Assembly: GCA_030062745.1 (NCBI GenBank)
Contig: CP099851.1
Coordinates: 10,852,393-10,916,392, forward strand
From: Capitulum mitella
Taxonomy: Eukaryota; Arthropoda; Thecostraca; Pollicipedomorpha; Pollicipedidae
Reading direction: 5' to 3'
Length of the DNA stretch: 64,000 nt
Shown here: positions 55,721-64,000 of the stretch, in pieces
Numbering within the stretch: position 1 is the first letter of the stretch
Layout: each line of letters begins with the position of its first letter
Translations under genes and position numbers: made by a program
The notes under the pieces: model-generated
Told to the model about the DNA's origin: nothing
Seen by the model: the letters and a program-made list of their open reading frames with translations, nothing else
Databases searched by the model: none

Positions 55721-58700
55721 GGACGCATTCCGCCATTTGTTCCGTGTCTACAAGAATAATTTACGGGCGGAGCAGAGTACCAACTGTCCCCGTGGACACT
55801 AAACTGCTCGATGGAAATGAGAAGTCGCCCGGGTGTCTGCACTGCGCGGCGCTGCTTCAGGAAAATTCCTACCCTGGTCTGGCTGGCTCACATGGCTTCC
55901 TGCCTAGGGCGGTGAATATGGGGCGGGGCGGGCTGTGTAGACCGGACGTTTGCACGAGTTGCGACACCACGCGCACGTCGGTGAAAGTTGCTGCACGGCC
56001 GGCGCGGGAACCGGACTTGTGCGCACTTCGGCACGGAGGAATTCCTCGCGAGGATCGGAGTTTTTTTCATAGCGTTCGTGAAGATGAGTGCTCAGGCACT
56101 AGGATGCGCTGGATCGCGCAGTGATGAAATTGCCTGTGGATCTCGGTTCCTGTTCAGCGGCGAGCCGACCACGCATGTCTGGGACAGAAAAGACCGAATG
56201 AGTGGGTCAAGGCCATCACGCCATGTGACAGTTTTCATTTTCGGTTTGTAGCATCAGTGATATGAAAATTCCGCGTCGGCGGAGGGATGCCCTATCTCTC
56301 GCAGAACTGGACAGGAGTGTACCGGTTCATTAGGAATTTTACACGAAGATCCTGACAGTCGTGAATAATTTAAGCGGATGTTCCACCAGCAGCACGTGTT
56401 GCAAATCGAGATTTCCAGATACCTGCTTGCGTGTAGCTGCTTCTTATATCGGTGGTATTCGTATATCGTTATATAGGTTTCGTATCAAAGCTTTTACGAC
56501 GCTGAGAGCTACTTACGAAGTTCCGAGGCGATTTCCCTCACATTTCCCCGGTGCTGCATTCATCCACATCCCTTTGTCAGCTGCGTGACACCACGAAGGA
56601 ACGCAGGCCAGTGAACATTATAACAGCAGAATGCCCTTACAGTGTTAACAGAAGATAGGGTTTGCGTCATCATCGATAAGTTACGTCAGAATACAGTGAA
56701 CTCATGCTTATTAAAAATGACAGGTTAAACGTTACGTACGATTTTTTGCGCGTTGGGTACAAGTAAAAGATATTTCTGAAAACGTGAGTAGCGAAATTTT
56801 GCAGACCAAATGACTAATTTTACAAATACGACCGGTGTAGAATGCTCGCTTTATCAGAAACGTTTTGACATTGAAGGAAAGTTATCTCATTGCCATATGG
56901 GTCTCGTCCTACTACTATAAAAAACGTCCCTAAACCCATGGTCCTTAGGAAACCGAACTGGATCCACTACGTTTCCAAATTTCCCACAAAGTGCTGTGTC
57001 ATTTAAATCGAACGTCCAGATATCTAGAAAACGGTTTGTTTCGGGTCATGTACGTACGACGTAGATGCACAGTGCAGAGCTTCGATGGAAATGCGCACTG
57101 GAGATCGATGCCTCCTTATTTCGGCATCAAGAGACCATGGTCATTGCCTCAAGGGCCACTCTACTGAAGCTCCAAATGTTCTAACAGTTCGCTGGTGACG
57201 TAGCTCGAGGGGACCGGAAGTTCTGGTAGTCCATTGAAGACGCTGGTGAGCGGGGACAGTATGTTGGGCGTGGTGGCCGTTTTCCGCTGCGCTGCGTAGT
57301 CAGAAAACTGGCTGATGCGATTGACATTCTTGTCAAAAACCTCTAAAATGCGAGGAATACTCATACTCTAGACTTATAACGTCGCACCAAAGAACAGTTA
57401 GGACGACTTCACCGAGTGCTGACATGCATATGCGCGCTGTTGTCGCGAGGCCGACGCCGTCAAATTTAGGATCGTTCAGACGACTTACGGCGTTTACGAA
57501 AAGCGGCTACGCCCGTCTGCGTCGTACTCGATAACTCCCTCAACTGCGTTGTTCCAAGAAACCATATCGTTATTCGTTGGCACGCAATGCCGTTGGGAAC
57601 CACGCGACGCGCCCGCCCGCAGACCCACGGACCGTATACCAAGACCGTGGTCTGAGGTTAAACAACAGCCCGGGCAGAAACGAAAGCCCGCGAACAGGCG
57701 GCGCTGTGAAGACTCCGTTTGCACCGGAACGTTTTCACTGGCTGACAATGGCGCTGGCGCCGACTCTCCGTTGGCTGTTGGTTTTGGGTGGTATTGCTGT
57801 TCAGTTTTTTCCCCAGGCTGCTCCAAATGTGATGGCTGGTTAGCTGGTAAGCAGTAGCACGACGGCTGGATGATTTTTTCACATCATGGCCGTCTGGCAG
57901 CACGTTGACGTTCCTAGCAGTTACCAAAAAACGACGCCTGTACTCCGTACGGTGTCAACACCAGAGATAACGGCCCGCCGTTGAGAAATGTCTGAATTCA
58001 ATAATCGCCCGCTGCAGTGATGCAGAGCTCCGCCGCCCTCGGCCAAAGGCCACCATTGGACGGGGTCTGGCCGCATCTGGCACCCCAGGGCCGCCATTGG
58101 TCCTCCGGTCCCGGCCGGTTCCGGCAGGTCGTCAGGCGGGGATTCGGTGGTGTTGGAAGGTAAGGACCGTTGTCCTGGGATTTACCCGCACTACAGTTCT
58201 GGCTGCACGCTGCGTTGCCTGGGGATGTGCAGTCCTGCAGCGCGGAATCAAGATGTCTCTCTCACGCCGCTGTAGCACTGCCGAGTGTGAGAGAACTATT
58301 GAAAACAAGGCCGACAGTGCTGGGCGCGTTGATGTTTCCAGGTTTTGTGTGCGGTTTAAAAGTGGGCCATTTCGTGGCGTTTTCAGTTACGAAGTACTAC
58401 CTGAGTAGAAAACGCAGTAATGAATGTTTTACTTTCTACGTTCTGTTTCATCCGCTGTGAAGGAGATGTAATCATTTTGCAATGTGGCGTGTTTCTGGGA
58501 TGTTTATTCTTTGTTGATGCTATATATCTATGATTTTTTTGGATTTCTGTGGGCGCGGCGGTACGTCAGCATGGGGATTTATGCATCCTGAATGGTAAAA
58601 AGCTAAGGTCCGGGCGTCCTGCTTCCTCCAGCCGACTTTGTCTTGTAATGGCAGTCTGATCAAGAATTTCCTTTCTGAATTTTTACCTTTCTGGCAAGGG

Positions 58701-61700
58701 AAAGGTGGTAGAGGTAGGATTTGGTCCCCTGTGCAGGCTGGATGTTGGGTCCGCTGCGCAGGCCGAAGATTTGGTCCGCCGTGCAGGCCGCTTCGATTGC
58801 GAGAGACTGACGTCTGCCACATCTTGGCTTTTCTTGGGAAAAGGGCGCTGGGATCTTGTCGGGATCGCACCATTGGCCCGGTAACCATTGATCGTTACTA
58901 ATCTCATCGATACTCATTACTCGGTATTTTTGTTACTGATTCCAATGACGCTCCGTGCCGGCGGAGTGCGGTAATTAGCTGTTTTTGTCACCCGTGTCCG
59001 CAAAATAAGGCTTTGTCTGTTTGGTAACAGTACTTTGGTCGCCCGTAGATGGTAGGTCGCCCGGAACCCCTGAGAAATGGCAACAATTTCCGACATAAAT
59101 GAGCCCAAGTGGGCCATTTGAGCGTGCTGTTTTCCCGCCTACCACCGCGCGCCATCCCGGCTGTCGCCTGAGAACGGACTGGAGAACGGACTACCCCACC
59201 AATCACTGGCAAATCGCGCCGAGAGGCGCTCCGCACGTGGGATATTGGACCGAGTTTCGGGCTGTTGTCGGGAAAGTGAGCGCGATCCGGCGTGATGGCA
59301 GTGCTGCGGATGAGCGTGGAGGCCGGGCGGCCGTCGGTCCGACTATAGAATACGGCGTTTCTCAGTCGATGACAGTAGGATGCTTTCGTCCCACCGCACA
59401 GAGGGCGGTATGGTCTGATTTTCTCGCAGGGGATGGTCGGTCCGATTCTCTGTGAGATGGTTGTGTGGTATGAACTTTCAGCAGAAGGTGCTGTGCTCAG
59501 TTCCTCACGAAAGGATAAGTCTGATAGGATTCTCCCGGTACAGGACCAGGACGGAACTATGCGAAAATTTGTTAGGATGCAAATGCCTTCCCTATGTCAT
59601 TCTTTGTATGTATCGCCATAGGCGCAGTGCTAACATGTCCTTTTTAATTGGGGATTCACGTGCATCACCCTTTCCCCGCATAGTTCCACTCGTGGAATCC
59701 TTGTACAAAAGATGCTTTGGTCTGATCCTGTGCAAGATAATTTTTTGGTCGACCCCTGGTCAAATGATTGCGTGTCCTGAGCCTCCACCAGAAGATGTCC
59801 AGTCATATCTTCCATTAGATGATTGTTCGCAGGATAATTGTCTGGTCCCCGTGGCAGGATTGGCCAGGTAGAAGACGGGCCGTAAAGGAATCGGGCAATA
59901 TCGAGGTTGAACTTCCGGTGTTTGTGGCCGGCTCCTAACCAAGAGAATTGAACTTGCCAGTTCAAAGTTAAAATGAGACTTAAAAACGCAAACGCAAAAG
60001 GTACTTGGCAAAAACGACAGTAAGCCCTGAAGTTTGTCGTGAGTTTGCGTCTTCGGTATCAAAATACCGCGTTTTCTATTTTCATCGAACAATGCTGGTA
60101 GCTATCGATATCGTCGTTGTGAGTGTCCGGACACTCATAAAATTAGAGAAACTCAGACCCACTCCTGCACATTCCCGAGCCGTCTCAGAAGGAGGCACGG
60201 GCCGAACCTGGACGTCCTGGCCCGCTAGCCGGCCGCAGTCCTGCGCTGATGTCGACATCCATCTGGAGGCGCTCATCGGGTGGCGGCGGACGGCGCAGAG
60301 ATGAGGTAGGACCGGCTCAGCGATCGAAGAGTCAATACAATCGGCGCATCGGCCACCTCGGCCGTGCTTTGATGGTGGAACGGCCAGGGAAGCCGGCGGA
60401 CTGGGATGTTGCGGATGAAAGGGTTACTCGTGGTAGGAATCCAATGGTGGAGTGGTGCAAGGTTGGAAATGAAAACCAATTCTAGAAAGGCATCCGATGG
60501 TGTAAGTGGCGAGGCTGGGTTGGTTTTTATGGGTTGCGAGGTCTCTGGTTCAACCTTAGGATTCGACGACTATCCTGGAGGTTTCGTTGCTGAATGACGA
60601 CTCTGGCAGCAGGTGTGAGTCGCTAAGCAGCCCAGCGATAATTAGATAGACCTAGTTAGGGTCTGTGAGCGTTTCTTTGTTGCTAGATGAACTGGTGAGG
60701 TGCCTGTGGCTTGGCCGAGAATAAGGCTCATACAGGGAGTTGTTTTATATATTAACCCTGGCTATTGCAGCTCCCAGCATCATTATCGGACGATTGAAAT
60801 CCGCTTTTTAATTTCATTAATTTCATTATTTTCATTAATTTCATCGTCAGGCCAGTCTTGCGCGCACCTGACGCATTATGAACGGCTGATCACTTGATCT
60901 GACAAGCTAGTTGGTTGTCAGACTTTCGGCAAGGGTGGCAGAGTTGCAGCGTTTTCAAAATTCATGTAGACGCAGATGTCGCTGAGGGCCGCCCTTTTCG
61001 CCGTGAACCTCTTAACGATTGTTTACTGGAGGGAGATGCATGTGCTTCCCCGTTTACGTGGTAGCCACACCCTTGGGGGCTGTAATTATGTATTATATTT
61101 TTCTATAAAACGTACATCCTATGCTTCTAAGCGAAGCTAGTTTTCGACGTCATGTACAGTTTACGTTGCATTCACTTTGTGTCATGAGTCGTTCCGTGCG
61201 TGGACGGCAATGAGTCCGTGCGGTATTAACAGTTTATGATATGCAACATCATTTTCTGCCAGACCGGCAGGCGTGCTGAATGCCATTCGGATCATGTTTA
61301 CTTTATATTGAGCCGGGGACTGCAGAACTGCGAGGAGATTTATCTTGTCTCCACATCTTTTTTCGGAAACTGACTGGAAATGAGCAGCCGAATCATGTGA
61401 GGTAACATGCAAGTGATGGATTGGCAGGGATCCCATTTTCTGGTGATTTAGTGAACTTATTTTTGTGTTAGTAGAACTGAAATGGTTTGTCCAAATCAAC
61501 GTGCTGCTTCGATTGTGAATGATGGTGCCGCTGGGATAGTGCCAAATAAGTGTAAAGCTCCTCCCCTGACGTTAAAGGTCTCTGTGCGATGCAGGCGTGT
61601 GTGCCGCTATTCTGCAGTATTCATGTCTTTAATAACTAATAAGCTAATAACGTAAATGTTGTAACTTAAATGTAGGAGCATAAATAACAATAACAGTGTT

Positions 61701-64000
61701 CTTTAATAACGTAAATGTTGTTTTTTGTGGCTATATTGCGCAAACTGTTTACATGATGTGGAGATGTGTAGATGATGTGTGAGATGTGGAGTCTCCAGAT
61801 TATGTGTTTACCTGCTTGAGTTGCGGGTTCTTCGTAGTATTCGTTTTGTTACCCATGCGTCGTGATGGGGATCTGAGTTGTGAAAGCACAGGAAGGAAAG
61901 ATGAAATACTGAAGTTTCGCGAGGTGTTGACCATGTAGTTTCCCTGCGCCACCATTGACATTGGCCCCTGTTGTTCTTCGCCGCTCTTCCCGGTGTTCCC
62001 CTGCGGAAAGGAGTGTGGGACAGAGAAAGGTGGAACTTTGCCTACCGGCTGGGGGTGCTAACGCTAGTATTGCTTTGAATGCTGAAAATGGTTAAGGATG
62101 TTCCTCCCTAACGTTCCTTGTGAGATAAAAAAAGTATTTCTGGATGCTTAGGGACACTGGGATGCAGCGAGAGCACGTAGAAAAGAACAGAAAACCTCAT
62201 TCACCCGTAATATGGAAGCGGGAGGAACGATGGCACGGCCGAATCGACTGGTATGACGTCATAATCGGTCTACTCGGCCTCGCAATGGACCCGTCCCGCC
62301 TGAGGAGTTTTTCCAATAATGCCGCACGTGCATAACGCGTCCCGAATTCTCGTGCCGTTCTGTTCGAATCAGTGGTTCCCCTGCCGTCGTCGCTGCCTAC
62401 CGGCGAACAGCGCATGGTGCTCTCTCGTGCTTGCCTCTGCTGCGTGGGTTCCATTAGGCTGCGGTGTACACGCGGTTTACTTGATGGTCGTTTTTGACGG
62501 TGCTCATATCCGCCATTGTTTTGTTCGTCGTGATTCTTGCGACATCAGTATGGTGGTAAGGCATTGTAGACAGCCGAAGTTGACCGACTATGGCTGTCAT
62601 GGGGACATTTATTGGCCTGTTGCTGCTGTAGTGTCGGCTTCCCGTGCCCGTCCTCGGGCACGGGACGGTGATGGGTACAGCGGTACAGAGGACTGGATCC
62701 GAAATGCTGGAAAAAAGACGAACAGAAGTGAGGCCTTTCTGTTGCGTCCCCTGACGCCCATTTTCACTCTTGTCTGATCGACTGAAGAGCGTCCTTGGGA
62801 CGTTGTCAGCTTGCGCCACATTCTTGAGAAATTACGGAGTCTGATGCAGAACCATGCGTTATGTGTAGTCACGAAAGTATACGCATTGTGTACGCGACAT
62901 CAGGTTCGCGCAGGTGCATAAAGTCGATGGTAAATGAAGGGGAGCGTGGGGTGGGGAGATAGGAGAGGAAGGCGCTGCGTGCTCGCAATCCTGATCGATC
63001 TAATGCCCGGCCCTGATAACGGGGGACCATGCTACAGGTTGTCGGCATCCGTACGCATCCGGACTAGTTTGATGACGTTTCGTGGGTTGTATTCAGATGC
63101 AGATTGGACGCGGCGTCCGTGCAGTTATCTTTTCTGGAGTTCCTTACAAAAATAATTTTCGAAATAGACTACCCTGTTTCAGGGGTACCCGGCTTACATT
63201 ATATGTTCTGGGAATGAATAGAGTGATCATAAGTCGGGGAAACTGAACATTGAAATCGGAGAATAAAATGTGCGAATCAGTGTATGTTTCTCAAATATCA
63301 GTGACAAAGTCGTATGGATGTTAGCTGCGTCTACCTTCTTAACACACAAAGGTTATCCCATGGCCATAATTAATTACGCCCTTCTGCTCTCCGTAACCCT
63401 GGAAGAAACACCATCTGTCCTCTACCAGTCTGTGGTCGTGCTAAAACAACTTTCTTCGGCCTTTGGCCTTTACTCCATCTTCATATTTCGTTGATAGAAC
63501 CTCCTCTTTTCTGCGGACAATTTCCTCTGTCGCGTTTAGACGCTCTCCTGTACAGTTTTTGGGGCTTTCGGGACCTTTGACTTGTTGCCTTTGTTGACTT
63601 GTGCACTGAAATTTTGTGATGCCATCTTTGTTCATGTGCAGGTCCAGCGGAACGTTTCGGGAGGCCAAACCGCTTTTGGGATGGGTCGAAATGGTGTGAT
63701 TCGGGAGCCATTCCGCCTGGAGGCAGACGATGCACTTATTATCGAGCCTCTAATGGCTAATGGATTCCACTTCAGTTTCGTACAGGGCCGTCGACTTTTT
63801 GCAATAAAAATTGCACCGTCGTGTAGCCCGTTGTTTCGTGCACCATTTCCACCCTTAACATGGTCGTATTTTACTGCGGTTCGGTTGCAGTCCATCTTTT
63901 CGTAAAGTCCTGCACGTCCTAACGCGCATTTTCCAGTGAAAACATCACATACCGGCTGCAGCCTCAGGCTCAATTTGCAGCCAATTGAGCTGACTTGACA
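55129..64000 (+). other. PKC first intron (to window end), no exon recognised
   Basis: I looked for the rest of C1A (GFGKQGFQCQVC, HKRCHE-type motifs) and did not find it. Content is mixed, with a CpG-dense beginning, a TAATTTCAT-type short repeat at 60806-60846, an 18-bp direct repeat (TAATAACGTAAATGTTGT) at 61645-61662 and 61704-61721, and a CRE palindrome at 62254-62261. A 67-codon minus-strand frame (57364-57161, MSIPRILEVFDKNVN...) has ordinary amino-acid usage but no recognised homology or splice partners. Confidence 0.6.
60806..60846. repeat. Short (TAATTTCAT)n-like repeat
   Basis: Four imperfect 9-10-bp units of TTAATTTCAT. Confidence 0.8.

Noticed and set aside
57161-57364. 67-codon minus-strand frame with ordinary amino-acid usage
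   Set aside because: No recognised family, no flanking splice sites that chain it to another exon; a frame of this length is expected by chance. Kept only as a note in the intron entry.
1-64000. LTR retroelements, Polintons or other virus-derived elements
   Set aside because: I saw no paired long terminal repeats, capsid-, envelope- or integrase-like frames. The only retroelement coding remnants are LINE type.

Overview
This is a piece of an invertebrate nuclear genome, most likely an arthropod. Coding information sits in short exons with canonical GT/AG junctions, separated by long introns full of decayed DNA transposons, LINE scraps, minisatellites and simple repeats. No bacterial or organellar features are present. 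The arthropod call rests on a conventional PKC first exon with an arthropod-like N-terminus, an RNA polymerase III RPC5 subunit lacking the long vertebrate-type C-terminus, and a short CCTAA (TTAGG-type) run inside an intron. The species cannot be named from the sequence.

Three host genes are supported. (1) A rhomboid-family intramembrane serine protease on + keeps its last three coding exons (7771-7952, 14313-14532, 15038-15352), which carry the HxxxN, GASGG and catalytic His motifs. Its N-terminal exon(s) were not found. (2) A complete ten-coding-exon POLR3E/RPC5 gene lies on - between 31336 and 19321, convergent with the rhomboid gene. The exon phases chain perfectly apart from a one-base excess in exon 6. 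(3) The first coding exon of a conventional protein kinase C lies on + at 54938-55128, with pseudosubstrate and the start of C1A. Its next exon lies beyond the window, so 55129-64000 is read as first intron.

Layout: 1-7770 is the rhomboid 5' region, with two GC-rich patches and a piggyBac-like MITE. 7953-15037 is rhomboid introns. 15353-19320 is the convergent 3' interval, with a CpG-rich patch and a tRNA-like SINE head. 19321-33060 is RPC5 and its probable promoter. 33061-54200 is gene-poor: GGGCCCC-rich degenerate arrays, a long inverted-repeat element and its relative, a LINE 3' end, AT microsatellites, a second piggyBac-like MITE and several hAT-like elements. 54242-64000 is the PKC 5' end and first intron.

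The most notable observations are these. About 2.65 kb at the 5' end of RPC5 contains a single CpG, the signature expected of germline gene-body methylation. A 25-bp minisatellite in an RPC5 intron appears to have grown out of the exon 8 splice acceptor. Two 1.2-kb TTAA-flanked MITEs share an unusual G-run/C-run subterminal hairpin. A ~166-bp hAT-like MITE has a perfect 8-bp target duplication. The CRE palindrome TGACGTCA occurs eight times, where about one is expected. I found no convincing new multi-gene system; the novelty here is in repeats, splice-site evolution and base-composition structure.
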